Shown here piece after piece: positions 27,559 to 34,999 of a stretch of DNA of 64,000 nt. Numbering within the stretch: position 1 is the stretch's first letter; every line of letters begins with the position of its first letter. The notes below the pieces were generated by a model. It saw only the letters and a list, made by a program, of their open reading frames with translations, did no database searches and was not told the origin of the DNA. The stretch is from Paenibacillus riograndensis SBR5 (GTDB taxonomy: Bacteria > Bacillota > Bacilli > Paenibacillales > Paenibacillaceae), in NCBI RefSeq assembly GCF_000981585.1, contig NZ_LN831776.1, forward strand, positions 6,431,187 through 6,495,186, in the 5' to 3' direction. The translations under genes and the position numbers were made by a program.

Positions 27559-27849
27559 GGTTCTCGAGTAGCCTCCATCTTCTTGTTGATTGGGTTCTGA
27601 GCTTTTTTCCTCCTGGGGGTCCGCCTGCAATATACATCCGCATATGCGAATTTATTCACATAAGGACATGCAAGAAGGGACGCCGTCCTCAGAAACAGAG
27701 GCCCCGCTTCCGGCCTTCCTGACAAATCTGTTTTTGCGGGACTTATGTACGCTGCCTGTCCCCCGAAAAGCTCAAGTAATGCAATTCTACACCCATTGCT
27801 CTATTTTGTATATTTATAAATTGAAATAATTTGCCGGATTTCTCCACGG
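27559..27849. other. leader of the importer operon
   Basis: An AT-rich stretch upstream of the binding-protein gene. I saw no S-box, T-box or other riboswitch signature and no confident promoter hexamers. Confidence 0.4.
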
Positions 27850-27887
27850 CAAAAAGCTTTCCCCTGCCTGTCCAGGCCGGGAAAAGC
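27850..27887 (-). terminator. terminator of the nitroreductase operon
   Basis: On the minus strand AGCTTTTCCC pairs with GGGGAAAGCT, followed by TTTT, 28 bases after the first nitroreductase stop codon. Confidence 0.75.
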
Positions 27888-27914
27888 TGCAGATTCTCAA
27901 GGCTGTTCCTTTAT

Positions 27915-28400
27915 TTAGAGCAGATCGAACTTCACCTCAGCCATTTTTGCCGGAGGCATTGCTCCGGGATCTCCATCCCAAAAACCTATTTCAAGAACAG
28001 CAGCTATGCGTTCCTTGTCCTGCACGCCAAAAGCGTTCATTTGCTTCCGGTCATATATCCAGTCATTCATCGTCCGCCTTACCCCCAGCCTGCGCTCGCA
28101 GGCAAGCAATTGGAAGTTCTGCAGCAGGCAGCAGACCGCAGCGAAATCCTCATCCCGCTTGTACGGGTCACTCTCTTCCTTCATGACCACAATAAGGTAT
28201 GCCGGAGCAGGTTCCTGCAGGCCGGACAGCCTGCCGCTGCCGCCATTGTCGGCATAGATGAATCTCCAAGGCTCTCTCAGCCCGTCATTCGGCGCCCATA
28301 CCGCATCATTCAGCAGCTCCAGCACCAGCTGCCGGGGTACAGGCTGTCCGGAAAAGAAGCCGGAGCCGCGCAGCTCCGGGCGGAAATCGAATAATGTCAT
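27915..28400 (-). CDS. nitroreductase-family protein
   Basis: A short 161-residue member of the FMN-dependent nitroreductase fold. It has the N-terminal RQLVLELLNDAVWAPNDGLREPWRFIYAD block and the AAVCCLLQNFQLLACERRLGVRR helix that lines the FMN site in this family. It is shorter than usual (about 185-200), mainly in the middle. The substrate is unknown; relatives reduce nitroaromatics, quinones or flavins with NAD(P)H. AGGAGGGATCAT precedes the ATG. It was probably the distal gene of the marR operon, from which a MITE insertion now separates it by 220 bases. The neighbouring nitroreductase is a paralog. Confidence 0.85.
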   Translation of the reverse strand: MTLFDFRPELRGSGFFSGQPVPRQLVLELLNDAVWAPNDGLREPWRFIYADNGGSGRLSGLQEPAPAYLIVVMKEESDPYKRDEDFAAVCCLLQNFQLLACERRLGVRRTMNDWIYDRKQMNAFGVQDKERIAAVLEIGFWDGDPGAMPPAKMAEVKFDLL

Positions 28401-28422
28401 ATGATCCCTCCTATTTCAGGCT

Positions 28423-28640
28423 CTATATAGAGTGAACTTAAGATATTTACATTAGGGACTTCGTCGGGACTCCGGTGAATGTTTGGACTTCCGGCCGCTG
28501 TTGTCTGCAGATTTCTTGATTGGTACCGCTGTTCGCGGTGGAAATCCGCAGACAAAGGCGGACGCATTCGCTCCTACAGTTCCAAACTTCCCCTCCATCC
28601 CTTTATCCTTTTGTTAGTTTTTCAAGTTCAATCTATATAG
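28423..28640. mobile_element. MITE-like element, copy 2 (218 bp)
   Basis: Same ends (CTATATAGAGTGAACTT and inverted AAGTTCAATCTATATAG) and same interior as the element at 7838-8057, in the same orientation. It lies between the two nitroreductase genes. Its right end supplies the last codons and stop of the gene ending at 28628. Confidence 0.82.
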
Positions 28641-29206
28641 CTCCCGGCATACACGGTCCATTTCTTCTCGGCCGGTGTCCTTGACCGGCCCCGCGGGGTC
28701 TTATTGTAATACCCCAGATGAAGAATGCCTACAAACCGCTCATTCTCACGGATGCCGAGACGTTCATAAAAGCCCTCGCTCTGCATCATCGGCTCCGTAT
28801 CCCATAGCATGCCCACCTGGCGCTCCCAGCCCAGCAGCTGGAAATTCTGCAGGATGCTGCAGACTGCCGCATAATTCCGGTCGCTTGCCTGCCGGTCAGG
28901 ACCTGTGCCTGCAATAACGACCACATGGCCGGGAATATCGGCAAATCTTTTTTTGAACAGCTCGATCATCTTGCCCGGCATCCATTTGCCCAGCCTGCTT
29001 CCGGCCATATGCTCCATCATGTAGTCAGCCAGCCGCCCACGCGACTCGGGGGTGCCGGCATAAATACAGCGCCAGACGGCATCTTCGGCATTAGGATACA
29101 AGCCTGCTGCCTGCTGCAGCAGTTCGGCCACCAGCTCCCGCGCGACAGGCGTCTGATTAAAGCTGCGGATCGTCCGCCGTCCTCTGATCAATTCAGCCAG
29201 ACTCAT
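28628..29206 (-). CDS. nitroreductase-family protein, 3' end in MITE
   Basis: A 192-residue nitroreductase-fold protein. RGRRTIRSFNQTPVARELVAELLQQA carries the Arg residues that usually bind the FMN phosphate. NYAAVCSILQNFQLLGWERQVGMLWDTE and FVGILHLGYYNKTPRGRSRTP are the central helix and C-terminal phosphate-binding part. The last residues, YID, and the stop codon are encoded by the end of the MITE, so the native C-terminus has probably been replaced, with little loss judging by length. GGGAG lies ten bases before ATG 29206; a GTG three codons earlier is less likely. It follows the marR gene by 19 bases. Confidence 0.87.
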   Translation of the reverse strand: MSLAELIRGRRTIRSFNQTPVARELVAELLQQAAGLYPNAEDAVWRCIYAGTPESRGRLADYMMEHMAGSRLGKWMPGKMIELFKKRFADIPGHVVVIAGTGPDRQASDRNYAAVCSILQNFQLLGWERQVGMLWDTEPMMQSEGFYERLGIRENERFVGILHLGYYNKTPRGRSRTPAEKKWTVYAGSYID

Positions 29207-29225
29207 GATTCCCACGCTCCCAGGT

Positions 29226-29732
29226 TCATCTTTTGGCGGTTCCCTCGGATATTCTCACTTCCATCTCCGCGCTGTAATCCTTAAGGAAACTGCCAATAAT
29301 CTTCAATTCTCCGGCTGAGTATTTGCTCAAAAAACGGTTAAGCCGCTCTGCTTCATTCGCATGAATCCGTTCATGGAGATCAAATATCTTCTTCCCTTGC
29401 GGGGTCAGCCGGAAATAACTTTCTTTTTTGTTATCATTCAATTGCATTCGCTCCACGAGTCCATCCGCGAGCAGTTTGCCGCCGATCTTGGTGATGCTGG
29501 CTTTGGACAGCTCCATCTTCCCGGCAATAGCTGTGCTGTTGATGGGCTCATGGCGCCCGATACAATCGATCACATGCACAGCAGTAATATTGTGCGGAAA
29601 GTTCCCGATCCGCTCCCTTTCGGCGATGCTGAGAAAATGATCAATTTCTGTATCCGAAAAAGATTCATAGACGTGCAGAAATCGGATGAACTGTTCATAC
29701 ACCTGCTGTTTGACCGCATCTGCAGATTCCAT
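29226..29732 (-). CDS. MarR-family transcriptional regulator
   Basis: A 168-residue winged-helix regulator. The recognition part is NSTAIAGKMELSKASITKIGGKLLADGLVERMQL, followed by the wing NDNKKESYFRLTPQGKKIF, and flanking helices make the dimer. It heads the unit with two nitroreductase genes and probably controls them in response to an electrophile, quinone or phenolic ligand, as is common for MarR-nitroreductase pairs; this is inference. The upstream region also carries a Fur-like box, so iron may be a second signal. A GGAG site lies 11 bases before the ATG. Confidence 0.9.
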   Translation of the reverse strand: MESADAVKQQVYEQFIRFLHVYESFSDTEIDHFLSIAERERIGNFPHNITAVHVIDCIGRHEPINSTAIAGKMELSKASITKIGGKLLADGLVERMQLNDNKKESYFRLTPQGKKIFDLHERIHANEAERLNRFLSKYSAGELKIIGSFLKDYSAEMEVRISEGTAKR

Positions 29733-29802
29733 AGGTTATGGCGCTCCATTCACTAATCAGTTTTTTGTTAACCAGTAAACTATATTGGTATCTTATCATC
29801 AT

Positions 29803-29817
29803 TGATAATGGTTATCA
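29803..29817. promoter_or_regulatory. Fur-like box upstream of marR
   Basis: TGATAATGGTTATCA is a 7-1-7 dyad inside the perfect palindrome TTGATAA-TGG-TTATCAA. Read on the other strand it is TGATAACCATTATCA, which differs from the efe Fur box in this window only at the central base. It lies about 70 bases upstream of the marR start and 90 bases before the padR promoter. Confidence 0.7.
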
Positions 29818-29905
29818 ACCATAATGTTTCTTTTCGAAGAAGGGTCCTGTTTCTTAACTGCCTGGCTGTGCAATCCAACAAAGTATTGTATTTAAAATAT
29901 TACCT

Positions 29906-29934
29906 TGACAGTCATAGTAATATGTCGTATTATA
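29906..29934 (+). promoter_or_regulatory. padR operon promoter
   Basis: TTGACA, 17 bases, TATTAT: strong sigma-A promoter. An ATGT-N8-ACAG sequence (29922-29937) resembling the PadR operator ATGT-N8-ACAT overlaps the -10 box, which suggests autorepression. Confidence 0.75.
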
Positions 29935-29957
29935 CAGATGCGGGGGGGGTGATTAAT

Positions 29958-30287
29958 ATGAGCGAAAACAAAATTACATCCGACCTGCTGCGCGGACATA
30001 CCGATACGATGATTTTACGGCTCTTATCCGAAGCTGACCGCTACGGGTACGAGATTGTCAAGCTGATTGCCGAGCGTTCGGACGGTGAGTACGAATTAAA
30101 GGAAGCCACGATGTACTCCAGCGTCCGGCGGCTTGAGGCGGACGGAGATATCGAATGGTATTGGGGCGATGAATCTCAGGGTGGACGGCGTAAATATTTT
30201 AGGATTACCGAAAAGGGCAAGGCGGCTTATGCCCGCAACAAAAGCAACTGGGAATACGCAAAGCGTGTGCTCGAAAACTTATTATAG
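29958..30287 (+). CDS. PadR-family transcriptional regulator
   Basis: A 109-residue PadR-type winged helix: LLRGHTDTMILRLLSEADRYGYEIVKLIAERS, then the wing ELKEATMYSSVRRLEADGDIEWYWGDESQGGRRKYFRITEKGKAAY. The frame is open upstream to 29802, but the ATG at 29958 is preceded by a G-rich ribosome site and begins the conserved domain. It is first in a four-gene plus-strand operon with a pentapeptide protein and a DrrAB-like exporter, and most likely represses that operon until a drug or envelope signal is sensed. Confidence 0.92.
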   Translation: MSENKITSDLLRGHTDTMILRLLSEADRYGYEIVKLIAERSDGEYELKEATMYSSVRRLEADGDIEWYWGDESQGGRRKYFRITEKGKAAYARNKSNWEYAKRVLENLL

Positions 30288-30301
30288 GGAGAGTTGATAT
30301 T

Positions 30302-31165
30302 ATGTACGAGAAATTGACCAGCTATTTGAATGGTGTTTTTGCACCCTACGACGGGGTGAAAAGCGCCACCGAACTAAAGGCCGATCTGCTCTCCGATTTG
30401 CAGGAGCGCTTTCGTGAACTCAAAGCCGAGGGCAAGGACGATGAAACAGCGTTTGAGATGACCATCAGCAGCATCGGAGATATCGAGCAGACGGTACAGG
30501 AGGTCGCCAATCTCTCCCGTTCGCTGGAACGGCAGGTGGTGACAAACTTCAGCTCAAGTAACCTGTCAAAGAGCGACTTCGCCGGCGTTACCGCCCACAA
30601 GGGAAAATTTGAAGGGAGCGCGTTGCTTGGCTCTGACTTTTCGGGTGCGGACCTGACGGGCAGCTCGTTCAAGGCCAGCGATGTGCGTGAAGCCCATTTT
30701 GACGGCGCAAATCTGACAGACTGCAACTTCTTTGCTCTTGATCTGGCGGGTGCAAGCTTCCGTCAATCCATCCTTGTGCGTACCAATTTCAGCAAGTCGT
30801 GGCTGGCCGGGGCTAATTTCATTGATGCAAAGCTGACCGACGTCAACCTAACCATGTGCGACCTGAGCAAAACGATCTTTGAGAACTGTATTTTCGACGG
30901 CGTGGACTTTAAGTCTTCCAACCTGACGGGTCTGTGCCTGGACGGAATGACCTTTCTCGGCGTTAAGTTTGACAAGGCGGCGCTGAACGAGGTTTCGTTT
31001 AAAGGTGCAACGCTGAAAAATGTGTCTTTCCCGACGTCTAACCTGTCCAAGAAGTATTACCGCGCCATCAAAACCGTCTGCTTCGACGGCGCGATGATGG
31101 ATAAACTGACCTACGCCGCACTCAAGGGCATGGAAGCAGACTTGTCAAAAGTTACAGTTATTTAA
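30302..31165 (+). CDS. pentapeptide-repeat protein with helical prefix domain
   Basis: A 287-residue cytoplasmic protein. Residues 1-75 (LTSYLNGVFAPYDGVKSATELKADLLSDLQERFRELKAEGKDDETAFEMTIS, given in part) resemble the helical prefix domain found on PadR-linked membrane proteins. From about residue 85 to 250 the sequence is a run of pentapeptide repeats with the A(D/N)Lxx / F pattern (GSDFSGADLTGSSF, GANLTDCNFFALDLAGASF), which fold as a right-handed quadrilateral beta helix. Some such proteins protect DNA gyrase. The position between PadR and an exporter suggests a resistance or sensing role, but no substrate can be named. It lies 14 bases after padR. Confidence 0.85.
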   Translation: MYEKLTSYLNGVFAPYDGVKSATELKADLLSDLQERFRELKAEGKDDETAFEMTISSIGDIEQTVQEVANLSRSLERQVVTNFSSSNLSKSDFAGVTAHKGKFEGSALLGSDFSGADLTGSSFKASDVREAHFDGANLTDCNFFALDLAGASFRQSILVRTNFSKSWLAGANFIDAKLTDVNLTMCDLSKTIFENCIFDGVDFKSSNLTGLCLDGMTFLGVKFDKAALNEVSFKGATLKNVSFPTSNLSKKYYRAIKTVCFDGAMMDKLTYAALKGMEADLSKVTVI

Positions 31166-31180
31166 GGGAGGGAAAAGAAA

Positions 31181-31942
31181 ATGCAAACCAAATCAATTCA
31201 AGTAAAAGGATTGCAAAAGTCCTACAGGCAGCTACAGGTCCTGAAGGGTGTAGACTTTGAGGTGGAAAAGGGCAGTATTTTCGCCCTGCTCGGCTCCAAC
31301 GGCGCGGGCAAGACAACGGTCGTCAAAATCCTCTCTACGCTGCTCAAACCAGACAGCGGAACCGTCAGCGTAAACGGATTCGACGTTGCAGCGAAACCCG
31401 GCGATGTGCGGCAGTCGATCAGTCTGACCGGGCAGTTTGCCGCCGTGGATGAGATTTTGACCGGGCGGGAAAACCTGATCATGATTGCCAGGCTGCGGCA
31501 TCTTGATCATCCGCGTCAAGTTGCGGACGATTTGCTGAGACGCTTTGGCTTAACGGACGCTGCCGACCGCAAGGCATCTGTTTATTCGGGCGGTATGCGC
31601 CGCAGGCTTGATATCGCCATGAGCCTTGTAGGAAAACCGCAGCTTATTTTCCTCGATGAGCCAACCACCGGGCTTGACCCCGAGGCACGCATTGAGGCTT
31701 GGAAGATTGTAAAGGAGCTTGCGGACGGCGGCACTACGGTATTCCTGACCACGCAGTATTTAGAGGAAGCCGAGCAGCTTGCCGACCGGATTGCCATTCT
31801 GCACGAGGGCAGGATTATCGCCAGCGGCACGCTCGCAGAACTGAAAAAGCTGTTTCCATCTGCAAAGGTGGAGTATGTTGAAAAACAACCGACACTGGAA
31901 GAAATTTTCCTCGCAATCATCGGCAAAAAGGAGGCCGTTTAA
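31181..31942 (+). CDS. ABC exporter ATP-binding protein (DrrA-like)
   Basis: A 253-residue ATPase of the daunorubicin-resistance-type exporter family. Walker A is GSNGAGKTT, the signature is YSGGMRRRLDIAMSL, Walker B is LIFLDEPTTGLDPEAR and the H-loop region is FLTTQYLEEAEQLADRI. The C-terminal VEKQPTLEEIFLAIIGK is the DrrA-type tail. AGGGAGGGAAAAGAA precedes the ATG, and the stop codon directly abuts the permease start, so the two subunits are made together. The likely role is ATP-driven export of a hydrophobic compound. Confidence 0.93.
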   Translation: MQTKSIQVKGLQKSYRQLQVLKGVDFEVEKGSIFALLGSNGAGKTTVVKILSTLLKPDSGTVSVNGFDVAAKPGDVRQSISLTGQFAAVDEILTGRENLIMIARLRHLDHPRQVADDLLRRFGLTDAADRKASVYSGGMRRRLDIAMSLVGKPQLIFLDEPTTGLDPEARIEAWKIVKELADGGTTVFLTTQYLEEAEQLADRIAILHEGRIIASGTLAELKKLFPSAKVEYVEKQPTLEEIFLAIIGKKEAV

Positions 31943-32710
31943 ATGGAAACAACAAAAAGCCATTTTTTCAGCGACATGAGTGTGATGCTAGGACGTTCCA
32001 TGCGCCATATTTTGCGAAGCATGGACACCATCGTCACGGTCTGCATCACACCGATTGCGTTGATGCTGCTGTTCGTCTATGTGCTCGGCGGAGCCATCCA
32101 AACCGATACGGATAACTATGTGAACTACCTGTTGCCCGGGATCCTGCTGATTGCCATTGCAAGCGGTATATCCTATACGGCTTACCGCCTGTTTTTGGAT
32201 AAGCAACGGGGCATCATTGAGCGGTTCCACTCCATGCCGATTGCACGTTCCACCGTGCTGTGGGGGCATGTGCTGACCTCGGTGGTATCCAACGTCATTT
32301 CTGTTGTCGTCATCATTCTCGTAGCGCTCATTATGGGCTTTCGCTCGTCGGCGGGGGTACTCTCCTGGCTTGCCGTAGCCGGTATACTCGTGCTGTTCAC
32401 GCTGGCTTTGACTTGGGTCGCGGCGATTGCCGGACTATCCGCAAAATCGGTGGAAGGTGCAAGCGCGTTTTCCTATCCGCTTATCTTCCTGCCGTTTATC
32501 AGCTCGGCATTTGTGCCGACCGAGTCGATGCCGTCTGCCGTCCGTATTTTTGCCGAAAACCAGCCGGTGACCTCAATCGTGGAAGCTATTCGTGCGCTGC
32601 TGTCAGGGCAGCCGGTGGGCAATGATATATGGGCCGCTCTCGCCTGGTGCATCGGGATTTCACTCGTAGCCTATTGCTTTGCTATGAGAGTGTATAAAAA
32701 GCGGGTGTGA
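31943..32710 (+). CDS. ABC exporter permease (DrrB/ABC-2 type)
   Basis: A 255-residue ABC-2-type permease with six hydrophobic segments (for example ITPIALMLLFVYVLGGAI, NVISVVVIILVALIMGF, LAVAGILVLFTLALTWVAAIAG). The conserved RLFLDKQRGIIERFHSMPIARS loop after the second segment and the FVPTESMPSAVRIFAENQP motif are characteristic of DrrB-like proteins. It starts immediately after the ATPase stop with GGAGG inside that gene. Together with it, it should form a half-size multidrug or antibiotic exporter. It ends the operon; no clear terminator follows in the 100 bases before the convergent ger gene. Confidence 0.92.
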   Translation: METTKSHFFSDMSVMLGRSMRHILRSMDTIVTVCITPIALMLLFVYVLGGAIQTDTDNYVNYLLPGILLIAIASGISYTAYRLFLDKQRGIIERFHSMPIARSTVLWGHVLTSVVSNVISVVVIILVALIMGFRSSAGVLSWLAVAGILVLFTLALTWVAAIAGLSAKSVEGASAFSYPLIFLPFISSAFVPTESMPSAVRIFAENQPVTSIVEAIRALLSGQPVGNDIWAALAWCIGISLVAYCFAMRVYKKRV

Positions 32711-32812
32711 TCAACTGACATGTACATCATAGGTTGGATGGATGCGTCGCAGTGTCGCCGCGTGATGCATCCAGTCTTGCCCCTCTTCTCCAAGCAAAGG
32801 CTAATTAACCGG

Positions 32813-33913
32813 CTACATGTATTTACCGTAGTCCTTAATTGTCACTTTTACTCGGCACTCCACTTCAACCCCGGGATATACTTTTCGCCAATTGAGACTT
32901 TTCCATGCCTTATAGCTAAGGCTGTTTCTTACATATTGTCCGATGCCAATGCTGTCCACATTGTTCTGCTGCAGCTGCCTTACCACTTCCTGGGCCTTGT
33001 CGCTGATATATTCAGCGATATCCGCTTCCAATTTATGGCGGTCTTTACTCTGTGAAAGATCCTCATGTCCGGTATATTCAAGCACCGAGCCATGGATGGA
33101 ATTAGCAATAATAAACTTGAAGCGGTTGTCTCCGAGATGCTGCACACTCACCTTGCGCTTATTCAGCATAGAGCTGAGCATGACCATCTCTTTTCTGCCA
33201 TTTCTTTCACCTAAATTCACCGACAATTCTCCTTGGTTGATATTCCCCCGGAGCAGGGCAAAGATAATTCCATCTTTGGCCGGAATTTTCGTCACAAAGC
33301 GGTCATCCTGAAATAAAGCAATCCCGGAAATGCCAGCCCTGTCCCCCCCATCCTTTACGATAGGAGCAATCGGATCGATTCCATCATCGTAATATTCCCT
33401 GGTGAACTCATACAGTGTAGTTGGTGGAATGATGTTGGAAGAGCTCTCTTTTTTCAGTAAATGATTAACATAGGTGCCTGTATCCTTATTGGGTTTAAAC
33501 GTTTTGGACAGCAATTTACCAGCATCTCCATCCACTACGGTAACTTGAACCCCAAGAGCAATGGAAGGGTCGCGTATAAGCGTATCGACATGATCCGCAA
33601 GCCCTTCCTTGGCCAGACTTAATCCGAACAGAACACTTCTTAACTGACCGCTGACCAGGAGGAGATCAATTTGGTTGGATAACTGCACCCTCGCTTCTTT
33701 GAGGCTGTCGGTTACTGCCGTCAGCAGATGCCTGTGTTCCGACGATTCTGGATCAATTACCGGAACGGAGAGGGTCGCTTTCAGTTGGTCATTCTCCGCC
33801 AGGTCGTAACTGGCGGTTTGCATCATTCCCAGCTTTTCAAGGATTCTCTGATCGCTGTTACAGCCGGTCAGCAGCAGCATCATCAGGAGAACAGCAGACA
33901 ACCGCTTATACAC
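32813..33913 (-). CDS. Ger(x)C-family germination lipoprotein
   Basis: A 366-residue C-subunit of a GerA-type nutrient receptor. The N-terminus is a lipoprotein signal (VLLMMLLLTGCNSD). The C-terminal half contains the GerAC domain (KRKVSVQHLGDNRFKFIIANSIHG and VRQLQQNNVDSIGIGQYVRN). Such proteins sit on the outer face of the spore inner membrane and are needed for germinant response. I prefer the GTG at 33913: GAAGGAGGG is just upstream and the start overlaps the end of the permease gene. A longer reading from 33949 lacks support. Operon order here is A-B-C, as usual. Confidence 0.93.
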   Translation of the reverse strand: MYKRLSAVLLMMLLLTGCNSDQRILEKLGMMQTASYDLAENDQLKATLSVPVIDPESSEHRHLLTAVTDSLKEARVQLSNQIDLLLVSGQLRSVLFGLSLAKEGLADHVDTLIRDPSIALGVQVTVVDGDAGKLLSKTFKPNKDTGTYVNHLLKKESSSNIIPPTTLYEFTREYYDDGIDPIAPIVKDGGDRAGISGIALFQDDRFVTKIPAKDGIIFALLRGNINQGELSVNLGERNGRKEMVMLSSMLNKRKVSVQHLGDNRFKFIIANSIHGSVLEYTGHEDLSQSKDRHKLEADIAEYISDKAQEVVRQLQQNNVDSIGIGQYVRNSLSYKAWKSLNWRKVYPGVEVECRVKVTIKDYGKYM

Positions 33914-34985
33914 GGGATACCCTCCTTCCCTGAAGGAGCAGCAGCGCAATTATTAGTACAGGCAGACCAAAAGCAATCCCGATGGCAGCGTATCCCAGAT
34001 GGAGAATCCAGTTATTCACCTGATCCAAGGTCTTCGGGATATAGGAGATGCAGTAGGCGATGGCCGTCAACAAAAACACCATGACCGGAATTTTTAACTT
34101 GGGAATTATTCTTCTCATTGCCTCCATAGCCCCCCACCAATACATTGCCGCTGTGATCAGAATCAAAAAGAGGAAAAACCCGTAGAGCATATTTTCCAGA
34201 CGCTCGACAAATGGAAACTGGATATAACCCAGCAGGTCCAATAGTGGAAACAGCAGCTTTTTTAACTGTCCAAAGCTAAAAAAACCGAAACAGACTATGG
34301 ATAAACTAATGTAAATCACAGATAAATAAGCATTTCCTGCATAAATGGCAGCCAGCGATTTTTTGCTTTTATCCATATAAGGAAACAGAAGGATCGATAA
34401 CTCGTAGCCCAAGTAAACAGTATATAGATCGAAGGCTCCTTTGATCTGGTCATGGCCTCCCTGCAAAATAAAGGGTGTCAGGCGTACCCATCTGAAGGAT
34501 GGGAGAAACCATAATAAGAGAAAATACATCCAGAAAGTCAGCCAAAAGAAGATGGTTGCCGCTTTGGATATCGTAAAGATCCCTTTAATGAGCAGCAGAA
34601 AAAGCAGGACATCCACAGCGAGCTTGAATAACATCGGATTGGTCGTAGGAAAAGCAATCATTTGAAATAAAAGCACATATTTTTTACCGATCATGCAGCC
34701 GAAGATCAGCCAGACAGCACACAATCCAAGATAGACAGGATACAGTATAACCTTAGGAATGGACCGTTCCATAATTTCAAAAACCGGCTTCCCGTCTCCC
34801 AGCCGGTACACCAGCGTGATCAAATAAATATTGAAAGACGTCAGCAGCAGACCCGGCAGGAGAACCAGCCATCCGTTTGTCCCGAAATAGTCAGCCAGCT
34901 GGCGCGGCAGAGAGAAGACAACGATACCGATTTGAGTCATATACACCAGGATCGCAACATGAAAGGGGCTTAGTTTCTCCATCAT
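33906..34985 (-). CDS. GerB-family spore germination permease
   Basis: A 359-residue integral membrane protein of the GerAB/APC-like superfamily with ten hydrophobic segments, beginning LSPFHVAILVYMTQIGIVVFSLPRQLADYFGTNGW. It is the B-subunit that binds the germinant in GerA-type receptors. The family's typical hallmarks (early VFSLPR, mid-protein GGYELSIL-like YLGYELSILLFPYM) are present. The ribosome site is weak (TAGGCG), so it may rely on coupling to the A gene ending 14 bases upstream. It overlaps the C gene by eight bases. Confidence 0.93.
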   Translation of the reverse strand: MMEKLSPFHVAILVYMTQIGIVVFSLPRQLADYFGTNGWLVLLPGLLLTSFNIYLITLVYRLGDGKPVFEIMERSIPKVILYPVYLGLCAVWLIFGCMIGKKYVLLFQMIAFPTTNPMLFKLAVDVLLFLLLIKGIFTISKAATIFFWLTFWMYFLLLWFLPSFRWVRLTPFILQGGHDQIKGAFDLYTVYLGYELSILLFPYMDKSKKSLAAIYAGNAYLSVIYISLSIVCFGFFSFGQLKKLLFPLLDLLGYIQFPFVERLENMLYGFFLFLILITAAMYWWGAMEAMRRIIPKLKIPVMVFLLTAIAYCISYIPKTLDQVNNWILHLGYAAIGIAFGLPVLIIALLLLQGRRVSRV

Positions 34986-34999
34986 AAAATTTCTGACGC

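Noticed and set aside
27559..27914. S-box or T-box leader before the importer operon
   Set aside because: None of the conserved blocks of either riboswitch class is present.
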